Source: Lumbricus rubellus (taxonomy: Eukaryota; Annelida; Clitellata; Crassiclitellata; Lumbricidae). From it: DNA of 64,000 nt. Below the pieces are notes generated by a model. The model made no database searches, had not been told where the DNA came from, and was given only the letters and a program-made list of their open reading frames with translations. Within the stretch, counting starts at the first letter, position 1. Every line of letters starts with the position of its first letter. The position numbers and the translations under genes were made by a program. Below, in pieces: positions 51,670-63,475 of this stretch. The stretch spans positions 27,524,754-27,588,753 of the forward strand of contig OX243825.1 in NCBI GenBank assembly GCA_945859605.1. The letters are read 5' to 3'.

Positions 51670-53815
51670 AACATTAGGCCATTTTAGCAATAGTTATGTA
51701 ACATTTGGTTGCTTTCATGTTTGGAAAGATAAAGCGACAGATTACCTTAATTATTAATATTTTATTCTTGGTCAAGCCCTAGCACAGTTTAAATAATCAG
51801 CTGTGGCCCTAGCAAACCCAATTTCATTCGATCGTCAAACGAAGCGTTGAAACATTTTATTCGCCAGAGGACTCGCGCATCATTAATGAAATCCGACTTA
51901 TAATTTCAGCATATACTTTTTAATCAAGGCCATTTGTAGAACTCGACATTACTAACAGCACTGCTTGTTTCTAATTCTTTAACTTGTACTCAAGATTGTG
52001 TAAGTTTACATCGTGGAATGACCAAAATATCGTAAAATGAGTAGGCCGCACGGTTCTCATTTAGGTATTAGGCTAGGCTAAACCTTCTGATTTGCGAAAT
52101 AAAATCACTTTCACCAGTTGTTGGAACTGGTTTTACGTTAGGAGGCACGCCTCGTTGGGCGTACTTCTTGGTCTTTGAGGGTATGACTCGGTTTTGTTGA
52201 AAACTTCTCTCTAAATGGAAGTCGGATTGATGAATATATTTTTGCCAAAATAAAAGTCGGATCGATGAAAAGATTCTGGATAAAAGTGGAGCTGGATAAA
52301 ACAGTACGTGCTATTAAAATATAAACGGCACTGGTAAAAAAGTTGTTACTCAAATAGAAGCTGGATTGATGAAAAGGATTCTTGCCAAAATATAAGTCGG
52401 ACTGATGACAAATAATTATGCTGTGCCCATTAATTTATTTAGATCGCTAAATCAACCTGGAACAGCCGAGTCATACCACTTTGAGTCGCCGATTTGCGTA
52501 ATGGGTAAACATGATTATAATGTTCTGCACGCTTTCGCCGTGAATTGTTTTTAAGATATCGACACCGGTGTGGCATTGCATTCTTGGTTTGCCACTTGCC
52601 TAACTCAGAGTTTTGCCACTTTCACACCTGATATCCAAGCCCGCCATTCACTTCACTCCTCTACGCAGTGGGGGGGGGGGGGGGGCATTAAACCCCGCGC
52701 AAAACCTTGCCGGCCAGGCCCCGGACAAAAGTCCTACCCTGGGAGGGCATAACCCCTCACCCGGGTAGAACATATGTTGCTTTCTCTGTTTCTCGTTCTG
52801 ATGTCTTAAACGATTTCTCTGTTTTTTTCCTCACTTTTCATGTGTTGTGAGCCTTTACTACTTCAGTTCTTGTTCAGATTAAAAATTTTCTTGATTCATA
52901 CATCTTCTGAAAATAATACAATGCAGTTTCTCCTAGGGTATTCTTAATTTTTTATATTTATTAGACACCTTGAAACCTACATCCGAATCCATTATAAGTT
53001 AAAATGGGTAATATAATCGTTTTAGTTTTAAAAATTAAATTATTCACCATTTCATGGGATATAGCATTGATTCATACAAACATCAAGATTTAAATGTTGC
53101 CAAATAGAAGTCGGATTGATGAAAATAATTTTTACTGTAATAGAAGTGGGATTGATGAAAACATTATTGCTGTAATTATAGCTGGATTGATAAAAATAAT
53201 TATTTAAATAGAAGTTGAATTGATAAAAAAGTTATTGTTGAAATAGAAGCTTTTTGATTAACTGAATTCTGACCTGATTGACAAAAATGATTCATGCCAG
53301 AGTAGAAGTGAGGTTGATGATAAATAATTATGATGCACCATGGCAAAAAATTTAGTATACAATTTAATTAGCTAAAAGGATATTCTACCTGGGAATGTAG
53401 AAATGTAAGAAATCTTGTAGGGAAATTCATTAAATTAAGAAAGTTTCAGTACCCATGCATGTGCAAATATGATAATTCAAACATGGGTTACAATTTTTTT
53501 TATGCACCTATACAAATTGTAACCTGTTAACAGTAACTGTATTTGCATTGACAGGAATAGGAACACGTGGTCACAAGAACACAAAGAACAGTACGCAGGG
53601 AGTTTGAGGAAATTCCATGAGTGCTGCCAAAACTCGGTCAACTTGTAGAGTGAATGATGCCAGAAAGTGGACCTCATCCATGGCCTACAGACGAACTAGA
53701 AATGTGAAAATAAGAAATGGTCACTGGGTTAGAAAATACTTAAGTCTAAAAAATGATTGTAAACACACTACCCGGTGTAGGATTCAAAATCGGTTGCACA
53801 TTTAACAATGTACAG
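51670..53815. other. Non-coding region with AGAAGCTGG arrays
   Basis: Units at 52200-52415 and 53100-53330 (GAAGTCGGATTGATGAAAAT and relatives, roughly every 33-40 bp). A G-run lies at 52671-52686. No gene is supported upstream of ZNF-4, though a 5' untranslated exon could lie near 53580-53800. Confidence 0.6.
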
Positions 53816-53925
53816 TGAATAGAAGTGATTACTTTGCTTGCATTGAATAGAAGTGATTACTTTGCATTGAATAGAAGTGATTACTTTGCATTGAATAGAA
53901 GTGATTATTTTGAATCAATGCCAGA
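53816..53925 (+). repeat. 24-bp tandem repeat upstream of ZNF-4
   Basis: About four copies of TGAATAGAAGTGATTACTTT plus GCAT, ending just before the ZNF-4 start codon; the last copy changes to GATTATTTTGAATC, which supplies the in-frame upstream stop. Confidence 0.85.
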
Positions 53926-53934
53926 CTGTGTATC

Positions 53935-55338
53935 ATGAATCAAATACAAGATTTAATCAAGTTGGAACCAACAGATGAGTTGGAACCAACAGATGAGTTG
54001 GAACCAACAGATGAATGCAGCAGCAGAATAAATGGCGGAGATATGATAATAAACAAAGATCGATATCCATACAAGTGCAAACTCTGTGAAAAGATTTTCA
54101 AAAAACGTTCTACACTAGAATTGCACGTAAGATTTCATACTAGGGATAAACCATGCAAATGTGAAATATGTCACAAATCATTTGCAAGTGCTACTCAACT
54201 GAAAGTCCATGCAAATACCCATGCTGGAGAGAGACCATTCGTATGTCATCTATGTCAGAAATCGTTTGCATTGATGTATAACTTGACTCTTCATATGAGA
54301 TGTCACTCTGAAGATAAACCATTGAAATGTCACCTATGTGACAGATCATTTCGATGGTGGAGTAGTCTCAATGGTCATGTGAGAAACCACAGCGTAGATA
54401 CGTCCTTCAAATGTCACTTATGCGACAGATCATTTGGATGGAAAGTTAGTCTCAATGTTCATATGAAAACCCACACCAGAGACAAACCATACAAATGCAA
54501 GCTGTGTAACATGTCGTTTTCATATTGGAATACTTTGGATGACCACAAGAAGACCCACACTGGAGAAAAGCCATACAAGTGTGAAATATGTGCAAAAGCA
54601 TTTGCAAGAAAAGAGAAACTAAAATGTCACATACGAACCCACACTGGGGAAAAGCCATACATCTGTGAAGTATGTACGAAAGCATTTGTAAGAAAAGACC
54701 ATCTTTATAAGCACAAAAGGACCCATACTAAAAAGTCTAAAAAGAAACCATACAAATGTGCGCAATGTGCAAAAGCATTTGCAAGAAGTGATCAATTAAC
54801 ATGGCACACGACAACCCACTCTCCAGAGAATGCACACAAATGCAAGTTCAGTGACAGAACTTTACGAACTACATATTCTCTGAGGAGACATTCAGTTCAT
54901 GCGAGAGAAAAACAATACGCCTGTAATTATTGTAACAAAGCATTTAAGAAGATTCAAGGTCTTAAAGACCACATCAGATGTCACAGTAGGGACAAACCAT
55001 ACAAATGTGAAATATGCAACAAAGCGTTTGCATCAAAGTATTATGTGCGAACGCATTCAAAAATCCACGACAGGTACAAATGTGATGTATGCAGCAAAGC
55101 ATTCGATAAGGCTAAACACCTGACCAGTCACGTGGTTAGAGCCCACAGTGAAGAAAGTCAAAATCTGGAATCTACTGAAAATAAGAGACTATCTTTTGCT
55201 GATCTTCAGTCTTTCCTAGTGAAACCACACGGATGTGGATTTTGTGATGAATTGTTTAAAACTGAAAAGGAGTTTATGGATCATTGTCTCTACTCGTGTT
55301 ATTCTTCTGTTACTGATGACTTTGTTGAACTGTTTTAG
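53935..55338 (+). CDS. C2H2 zinc-finger protein, ~12 fingers (ZNF-4)
   Basis: 467 aa, intact single-exon frame. The ATG is the first after an in-frame TGA 27 bases upstream. The N-terminus has IKLEPTDE with three tandem LEPTDE copies (an 18-bp repeat); IKLE fits a SUMO-acceptor consensus. Twelve canonical fingers (from CKLCEKIFKKRSTLELH to CDVCSKAFDKAKHLTSH) plus one decayed finger (CKFSDRTLRTTYSLRRH, Cys lost) fill residues ~43-410. The C-terminus GCGFCDELFKTEKEFMDHC is a diverged version of the end finger in ZNF-1 to -3, which places it in the same family on the opposite strand. Likely a nuclear DNA-binding protein; target unknown. Confidence 0.92.
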   Translation: MNQIQDLIKLEPTDELEPTDELEPTDECSSRINGGDMIINKDRYPYKCKLCEKIFKKRSTLELHVRFHTRDKPCKCEICHKSFASATQLKVHANTHAGERPFVCHLCQKSFALMYNLTLHMRCHSEDKPLKCHLCDRSFRWWSSLNGHVRNHSVDTSFKCHLCDRSFGWKVSLNVHMKTHTRDKPYKCKLCNMSFSYWNTLDDHKKTHTGEKPYKCEICAKAFARKEKLKCHIRTHTGEKPYICEVCTKAFVRKDHLYKHKRTHTKKSKKKPYKCAQCAKAFARSDQLTWHTTTHSPENAHKCKFSDRTLRTTYSLRRHSVHAREKQYACNYCNKAFKKIQGLKDHIRCHSRDKPYKCEICNKAFASKYYVRTHSKIHDRYKCDVCSKAFDKAKHLTSHVVRAHSEESQNLESTENKRLSFADLQSFLVKPHGCGFCDELFKTEKEFMDHCLYSCYSSVTDDFVELF

Positions 55339-55655
55339 GATCAACAACTGATTTGGCTTGTTGGTTTGATAATTATCCGTTTTTCTTCTTTGTGCATTAT
55401 AAAAATTATATAATCTGCAAGTTTTTTCCCCGACACAAGCGATTATTTGCTCTACAGAAGATTAAGTAGTTACTGCTTGAAATCGATTTCATACCGTTTT
55501 ACATAATTTGTAATACATTAATAATTACATTAATTAATAATTTATAATAATTCGCTTCATTATATGAATAGGAAAAAAATGATTTTTTTAACTGTTACAT
55601 ATTTTGATGATTATTTTGTTGTTTTGAAGATGTTTTAGGTTAAGATGTTCAATTA

Positions 55656-55661
55656 AATAAA
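55656..55661 (+). terminator. Candidate ZNF-4 polyadenylation signal
   Basis: AATAAA 318 bp after the stop codon in an AT-rich 3' flank. Confidence 0.45.
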
Positions 55662-55664
55662 AAA

Positions 55665-56650
55665 AAGTTCAGGATATTGCTGAGTGAACTTGTGGTGCCA
55701 TGAATGAAGAACAAGTTATATAATTATCAATCTGGTCTAAATAGTCTAAAAGAGTGATGCAAAAGAGTCAAGAAAAGAAACACATTCACAAGTTACATAG
55801 CTGATAAACAATTATACTTCATGTCATTTCTGTGAAAAACTACCTAGCAAGATATGATCACCTAAAAGGCCAGACAAGAAATTCATCACCTCAGAAAAAA
55901 AAATGCTGGTGTAGCGATTTCAGATTACCCCTTCACATTAACCCCCGGTAACTTGAAACTGAGTTCATATTACCGGGAAGAAGAAGAACAATGAAACCGA
56001 TTTCGAATTACGGTACCCTGGGGGAATTTGAAACCGATTTCATACTACCCTATGGTTTCAGGTTACCCCACTCAAAGAGTTATTTAATTGCATCCATTTT
56101 GATATTTAGGCCTATCTCATGCATTATGATTAAACACAAAATTTGTGTTTAATGCTGTTGTTGTTATCTGCTTATTTAATAAGCAGATAATAAAAATAAA
56201 AAAAATTCACGGCATTTATGTTGTTAATAAATAAAGGTAATAAATGAGACCCATTTGGGATTTTTCATTATTTTTTTCTGAACGAGTAAACACGTTGTGC
56301 AATGATGTTTCGATTGTTAGGCCTACAAATAGCATGTTCTGTAGTCCAAACGTTTATTTTTGTCGCTTAAAACCACTTTTTTGTCGGCACAATTTTGTCT
56401 ACTTAAATGCTGCGAAAACGCGTCTTCAGGATGGTACATAGGCCTATGTGTTTCTAATTATTTTAGTTTACTAGAGAAAGGCTTAATTAACATATAAATA
56501 AATTATGTTCCTTGCTTGCTTGTTAGCCTACATGTTTAGGCTAACGACACTGCCATATCAAAGATGATTAGTTTCGCCCTCCTCCTCTATTCAGGCTTGG
56601 GACTATGTTTCTTAGACGTGCACGTCCCTATTATAGTGATCACCCATTGC
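55665..56650. other. Intergenic region
   Basis: Contains at 55910-56080 a TTTCAGATTACCCC / GGTAACTTGAAAC repeat related to the fold-back element at 11409 and a perfect palindrome TTATCTGCTTATT...AATAAGCAGATAA near 56165-56191. No gene. Confidence 0.6.
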
Positions 56651-56800
56651 ATCCTAGCATCCGTCAATCGTGCAACACGAAGAGCCAGGTTCTTCAACTC
56701 TGCAATTAGGCCACGACTCTCGATCTGAGCATCCATGACTTGTTATTGTAGCGAACGTATCGAAGTAGGAATGGAATGAATCATATGTTGAATTGCCAAC

Positions 56801-59632
56801 CAGTGGCGGCGCCAGGATTTCAGGTTTGGGGGGGGCTGAAGCCCTAAGCCCAATTAGAAAATTTTTATGAAGCGCCGAAGGCGCGAAGCTGCGAGTGCCG
56901 AAGGCACGAAGCCCATACCGACTAGGGGGTCTGGGGGAGCGTCGTAAGCTTCCCCAGCGGGGTCTGGGGCGGAGCCCCAGCCGCCAACGCATTTTTAGCT
57001 CTGTTGACCTCAACTTGAGCCCTTTTTAGGCTCTTTTTGCCAGCTATTTATGAACGAAAAATCATGAAAACTTAAATAAGAAGTCCTTTTGCAGAGTCGC
57101 AGACTAGCTACCAGTATAAGAATGTCAAAATTTTATTCCAGAAGAAATGGGCTTAGTCTTTACTATAATCACAGAAGTTAAAAGTTTAGGCCTATATAGC
57201 CTAACAAGTTTATAAGTATACTATCATATGGATAGGCCTACTATATAGAAAAACACTAGGGGCATGTCATATATAGGGGTACAACCAGTGGCGGCGCCAG
57301 GATTTAAGGTTTGGGGGCTGAAACCCCAAGCCCTTCCTCCTATAGAAACGCAAGTAGAATATTTTCCTTGAGGGCGGTAATTTTGCATGCGCTGGAGACC
57401 CGAAGCTGCAAGTGCCGAATGCACGAAGCTCATACCGACTAGGGGGTCTGGGGAGCGTCATAAGCCCCCGCGGGGTCTGGGGCGGAGCCCCAGAAACCAG
57501 CGCGTTTTTCGCTGTTGACATCGACAGGAGCACATTTCAGGCTCTAAAGTCATGAAATTTTTTTGATTTTCCACAATGCAATAATAGCATTTTGGGCTGT
57601 CATTTTTACTAAATAGCTCATCATTTCAATGCTGAAAGTTGTGGATTATGACTTTAAAAGTGTCCCCGTGTAGGCCATTGTTTAAATTTTTGGGATATCA
57701 ACACTTTAATGGTAACATTTTAAGCTGTCATCTCAACAAATTTATCATAATTATTTCATTGCTGAAAGAAATGGTTTATGAGTTCAATAATGTTACTCCA
57801 TGTTGTATAAATTATCGAATTCCACACTGCAAGGGTATACCATTTTTGCTGTCCTCCTAGTAAAAATGTTCATGATGGATAAACAGTAGATAACACTCTA
57901 GAAATTTACATTGACATTTTTGAGATATTTTTGAAATATTGGGGAAGCAGCACCTCCGTCTACAATCACAAACTTCGGGGTCTCGTGGACCGTCCCTTTA
58001 CCCCCAAGTCTCCGCCCATGACTGCTGGTGCTAAATGAACACCCCATTTCCCAATGTGTAGTTGTGTAGGACTACCGGCGTAGCCCCTCAAGAGGCCGGC
58101 GGGCCGAACATGGTGCACCTCGTCACGGTCTGTAAGCTTATACGGCGCATTCTATTAGCATAAGCATCGACGCGCTATTGTAGCGAAATTCAAAATTGCT
58201 GACCTTGTGAACGTCGGCCCCTTCCTCCGCCAACCCGGACTCAACACCCTTCTCCCGCCAGCCCGGACTCACACCGGTCCGGACCTCAGCTCCCTTTCTC
58301 CGCCAGCTCGGACTCACACCGGGCCAAACCTCAGCCCCCTTTCTCCGCCAGCCCGGACTCAACACCCTTCTCCCGCCAGCCCGGACTCACACCGTTCCGG
58401 ACCTCAGCCCCCTTTCTCCGCCAGCTCGGACTCACACCGAGCCAAACCTCAGCTCCTTTCTCCACCAGCCCGGACTCACACCGGTCAAGACCTCAGCCCC
58501 ATTTTCCCGCCAGCTCGGACTCACACCGGGCCAAACCTCAGCCCCCTTCCACCGCCAGCCCGGACTCACACCGGTCCAGACCTCAGCCCCTTTTCTCCGC
58601 CAGCCCGGACTCAAACCGGTCCGGACCTCAGCCCCCTTTCTCCGCCAGCCCGGACTCACACCGGGCCAAACCTCAGCCCCTTTCTCCGCCAGCCCGGACT
58701 CACACCGGTCCAGACCTCAGCCCCTTTTCTCCGCCAGCCCGGACTCAAACCGGTCCGGACCTCAGCCCCCTTTCTCCGCCAGCCCGGACTCACACCGGGC
58801 CAAACCTCAGCCCCTTTCTCCGCCAGCCAGGACTCCCACCGGGTCAAACCTCAGCCCCTTTCTCGGCCAGCCCGGACTCACACATGGCCAAACATCATCC
58901 CCTTTCTCCGCCAGCCCGGACTCAAACCGGTCCGGACCTCAGTCCCCTTGCCCCCGCGCAGACCTCAGCCCCTTTCCCCGCTAGCCCGGGTTCAGACTGG
59001 TCCGGATCTCAGCCCCTTCTTCCGTCAGTTCAAACCCTCCAGTCCTCTTCCCTCTTACAGACCCGTCCGGACCTCAGACCGGTCGGTACCTCAACCCCTG
59101 CCCCGTTATCGCGGCTCTCTGCCCCTTTCTCCCGCCAGACCTGTTCGGACCTCAGACCGGCCCGGACCTCAGCCCTCTGTCCCCTGCAGCTCCATTAGGG
59201 CATAGATAAGAGGACTATATGCATGCTAGTGTTGAGTCGCAGAGAGAGTCGATGTCCGGGAGTCGAGCCCAGTCGCAATTGATGTCTCATATGTGAGTCG
59301 ATGTATGACCGTCCGTCGCAGTTGAGGACCGAAAAATAAGATAATAATAATAACTTTTAAGCCGATACATGGACATTCATTGCTTTTTGCTTTGTGATGA
59401 GGCTGAGTCACATTTAGAGGCTTAGCCCCCTAACCCCCCCCCCCTGGTGCCGCCAATGGCATAAGCATCTACACTATGATATTATAGTTGATTTCGTTGC
59501 CGTTGGTCATTGTCTAGTTTCCTTATTACGAAGTAAGCCGTTTTAGACATTTTCAGCCTTTTGCTTTGGGGGGGCTGAGCCAAGTTTAGGGGGGGCTTAG
59601 CCCCCCCTAGCCCCCCCCTAGCGCCGCCACTG
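56801..59632. mobile_element. 2.8-kb hAT-like composite insertion in a coding exon
   Basis: Perfect 12-bp ends CAGTGGCGGCGC / GCGCCGCCACTG and a perfect 8-bp target duplication TTGCCAAC (56793-56800, 59633-59640), typical of hAT. Internally a second start (57286, CAGTGGCGGCGCCAGG) and a second end (TGGTGCCGCCAATG, 59446-59459) indicate a related copy nested in or duplicated within the first. The middle is a GC-rich minisatellite. No transposase was recognised. Confidence 0.88.
58210..59190 (+). repeat. GC-rich ~45-bp minisatellite, about 20 copies
   Basis: The unit is GCCAGCCCGGACTCACACCG plus GTCCGGACCTCAGCCCC and CTTTCTCC, about 45 bp, in an otherwise AT-rich region. A 332-codon proline-rich frame (PPARTHTGPDLSPL repeats) stays open on the plus strand because most units are a multiple of three. 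It lies inside the hAT-like insertion. No start context, splice or domain evidence supports a protein. Confidence 0.9.
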
Positions 59633-60437
59633 TTGCCAACGCTGCGACAACACCCCTGGTCAAACGCCTATCAATAACAACAAGTTAACGTGATGAAGAT
59701 TTATTTTAGTAGGCCTATAATAGGTTAATAGGCTACTTATCATTGGGCCAATTTAAGTGTAGGATAGGTTGATGTTGAGTGATGAAGCTTAGAATGCATT
59801 AAATTTTAGTCCTGCTGAGCTATATAGACCTACTGCAGTAGGCCCACATCTAATAGCCTTATTGCTCTCAGTAGGCTACTGGTATTAAAGAATATTTCGA
59901 AGAACAATTACCGGTATTGAGCTCACTAATATCCTGCTTAGGCTTAGACTACTTGCAAAACTTAGTCTCTGTAGGTTGTTAGAATAAATTGTGCGTAACG
60001 TTGTATTGGAGCAAATCGTTTGATCGTTAAACTATGTAGTATTGTAGGCTAGGCCCTACTGTTCAATAGGCTAAAATAATAATAATATTGTCGTTCAGAG
60101 AATAACCTCTCAGATGCTATGCATTATAATATAATTAGCCTAGGCCCTATATTCACACAGTCTCATTCGAGTTCACCTACCGATATTGTATAGTCATCTT
60201 TGCACTTGATGAAAACAGCCGCATGTCCAGCGTATTGATTGCTGCTGGCATCGAATGTTGCAATGGCCGTATTCGTTGCTATCTTGCGATTACATTTTCC
60301 ATCTGATGTCTGAAAAAACAGAGCAAAAGAAACTCATTGTTGTTCTTCAGTTGCAGTGAACATGGGGCTTTCCTTGGCACGCGATAGACCTATAATTAAT
60401 TATTTGAGGCGATAATGTTATTATTAGAATGTAGGCT

Positions 60438-61981
60438 CATGGGCGCCCGCAGAAATGTTTGCAGGAGGGGGGCAAACAGTTTACGATGGTCACGGTTAAA
60501 TTTTCAGTGGCGAGAGCATGAACAATACAGTGCTGGAAATTAAGAAAACGGGAATTTTTCTAAGAGGTTTCTTAATGCAAATTTCTCAGTTTCATTTTGT
60601 GTATTGTTTTTAATATGAATAGTTTCCTAATATTATTGCGAAAAATTTGTTAAGATCCAAAAGTAGATGTCAAAAGTAGGCCCATGAAGGGCACTACATA
60701 TATATTTATTTCTATAGAGATTTATAAAAGTAAATTTCTTACCTTCACTGTGTTTATCATTCGTATCGTTGGTGTTTTAATGCGAAGAAATTTGTTAAAA
60801 ACTCAAAAGTAGTAGTTAGAAAAGGATAAATCTTCTGCGGCGGAACCTTCCGCCAGATAATGCCTTCCGAAACTGCTTATACGGCGGAAGGATCTGCGCA
60901 TGCGCCAAATGTATACCGCGCGCATGCGAAGTACGCGAACTCGTTCCATACATAACGAGTTGGAAAATGGCAGAATTATTATTCGTTGGACAAACGTTTG
61001 ATACCTATCAAGAATCTCAACAGTTCGTTACTTCCTTCTGTGCTCGAAATTATCATCCAGTTCGTCAAAGGCACAATGTGACAGTTGCTAGCTACAACAA
61101 AAAGGTAGGCGTGAATTTACTCTGTTGCCCGAAATTTTAGTTTAGGCTACTTGGAGACGTGTAGAATCGACCCGAACAAGACAGCGGCGACTTCATAATT
61201 TCTGCTGGGAGTATTTTCTGTTGACGAAACTCACCCTAAACCTGATCCTAACCGACCTTCACGTCGCGGCGACGAGAGGGTAGATTAGGGTGATTGTACA
61301 CACACATTATAATATTTTGTTCGGGTCGGTTCTACACGTCTACCGTTTACTTGATCACACACGCACGTTAGGGGCATAGATGCGGTTTCACGGACGCCCA
61401 TTTATATGCATTACCTGCATGTTTCGCGATATATGGATCCTACGCCATGCTAGATCATTTATCTATGCAGTGGAAGGGTTTGTTATGAAACGTAAACTTC
61501 CGGCGCACGAGTAATTTCAGCATGTCTTGTCTGTAAAAGCAGAAATACAAGCAAAATCGTGGTTTCGTAGGATTCCGCCGCTCTAGTAATTTCTGGATGC
61601 GTTGTCTGGCGGAAAATCCCGCCTATGTTATCAAAGCGGAATCTTCCGCCGCTCTAGTAATTTCTGGACGCGTTGTCTGGCGGAAAACCCCGCCTTCGTT
61701 ATCAAGGCGGAACCTTCCGCCGATCTAGTAATTTCTGGATGCGTTGTCTGGCGGAAACTTCCGCCGTAAAAGCAGAAATGAAGGCCACATCACGCTGGCG
61801 GAATCTTCCGCCATACAATAACGATGGCGGAAACTTCCGCCGTATAAGCAGTTTCGGAAGGCATTATCTGGCGGAAGGTTCCGCCGCAGAAGCTTCATGC
61901 GTTAGAAAAATAGCTGTCATAGCTGTCACTTTTCCAGGGGGAGGCAAGTGCCCCCCTTGCCCCTATGTTTGGGCGCCCATG
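60438..61981. mobile_element. 1.5-kb TIR element in amidase-gene intron, with nested palindromic unit
   Basis: The ends CATGGGCGCCCGC and GGGCGCCCATG are flanked by a perfect 8-bp duplication TGTAGGCT (60430-60437, 61982-61989). Inside, a second inverted pair about 58 bp long (CTTCTGCGGCGGAACCTTCC at about 60832 and its inverse at about 61875-61892) encloses three ~85-bp tandem units with CGGAA..TTCCGCC palindromes (61560-61760) and a possible first exon: an ATG at 60967 with 40 codons (FVGQTFDTYQESQQFVTSF) then GTAGGC. That peptide resembles the N-terminal part of MULE-type/FLYWCH transposase proteins, a tentative match. Confidence 0.82.
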
Positions 61982-62094
61982 TGTAGGCTTATAATGCGTC
62001 TGCAGCTTTTTGTTTCCACTAATTACATTATTACGTGATTGTTATCTCTGTTAAAAGATTTTTTAATTGAGTGAATGATATACCAATTGATTGT

Positions 62095-62310
62095 CAGTCA
62101 ATCAATCAACATTTACTTGTTGATTGATTAGCTAAATGACTGATTGATTGACTGATTGATTGATTGATTGACTGAATGATTAATTGATTGATTGACTGAT
62201 TGATTGACTGATAGATTGATTGATTAACTGACTGATTGATTGACAGATTTATTGACTGACTGACTGACTGATTGATTGACAGATTTATTGACTGACTGAT
62301 TGATTAGGTG
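62095..62310 (+). repeat. (GATT/GACT)n tetranucleotide repeat
   Basis: Irregular GATTGATTGACTGATT runs in the intron between the 62.4-kb and 60.2-kb exons. Confidence 0.9.
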
Positions 62311-62668
62311 CCTGACTAACTCACTGTTTTGTTAACTGTTGTTTGGTTGAGGGGTTTATTTGCAATATAAATTAAGGTGACCTCACTTTCAACTGCTGTC
62401 CAGGTCTCCAGCAGCTTGTATTCGTCGCCCATCTGCCATTCCTTTTGCAATAGCAAGTGATGTAGGCGACGCATTGTCCTCCTTTGCATGTGTTGCCACA
62501 TTTACTGTCAACGCAATCATACGCAGTTGATGAATTTGTCTCTTGAACACGTTTGCCTCCGTTAATGACGTCGCACGTGTACTCTGACGGAGAGAGAAAA
62601 AATATCATACAGTTCACAACCATTATAGGATCATACTATGTCATTTGAGGGATTTATGGTAATGGTTA

Positions 62669-62732
62669 ACACTCTAACACAAAGAGTGCACACTGTCACT
62701 GCACAGTCTGTGCGCTCTTTGTGTTAGCGTGT
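62669..62732. other. 64-bp near-perfect hairpin
   Basis: The left arm ACACTCTAACACAAAGAGTG and right arm CTCTTTGTGTTAGCGTGT pair over about 28 bp with a 6-base loop (CACTGC region). It lies 86 bp upstream (minus strand) of the 62387-62583 exon. It could be a tiny MITE remnant or a pre-miRNA-like hairpin; the sequence cannot tell. Confidence 0.6.
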
Positions 62733-63386
62733 CCATACAACTTACACAGTGTTTAATCTAGCTTTCCCCTCCCAATCTATTTCGCGTTGCATTAGGCATA
62801 GAGAAAGCGTTGTAATAAACCGTGATATTTTGAATTTATGAGACGATACAAAACGGTGCTCAGATATCAGAAACATGAGATGAACGGTGATAATTAGCCT
62901 ATCTCCCTTAAAATTATGGACAGAAGACTTTAAAGATGTCATCAGAAAAAGGACACATGAAAAATCTTAACAGTCTCTGTATACGCTCACTGTCTATGCG
63001 GCTGATGCATAGGCGCTGAGCTGAGAGAGGGAGGACTGCAACTGAAGCTTACATATTTAAAAAAAACAAGTCGATAATTTGCCTATGGCTAACACAGTTA
63101 CTGTTAGTAGGCTACACATGGTCCATGAGTGAATGATTGAATAACTGATGCGTCTTTTAAAGCATTAATTTATCTGAAAATACTGACCTTGGCTGCTACT
63201 GCCACCGCAGCTGGAATCGGCGGATAGATCTATATGTATATATAAGTTGTCTCCTGTCGTCCATCCTTCCTGGCAACAGAACAATTCCTAATTATTTTCT
63301 TGTTTGCATAATTTTCGCTATTGTAATCGCAATTACCATGATCATCATCGTCGTCGTCGTCTCGTAGCCATAATCAGCAGCAACAC

Positions 63387-63443
<57 letters not shown>

Positions 63444-63475
63444 ACCATCACCATACCATCATCATCATCATCAGT
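63387..63475 (+). repeat. (ATC)n microsatellite
   Basis: ATC trinucleotide run, interrupted once, in an intron of the second amidase-like gene. Confidence 0.95.

Noticed and set aside
58207..59205. 332-codon proline-rich frame as a gene
   Set aside because: It lies within a transposon-borne minisatellite, has no splice or start support, and complementary frames are open as well. Kept only as a finding.
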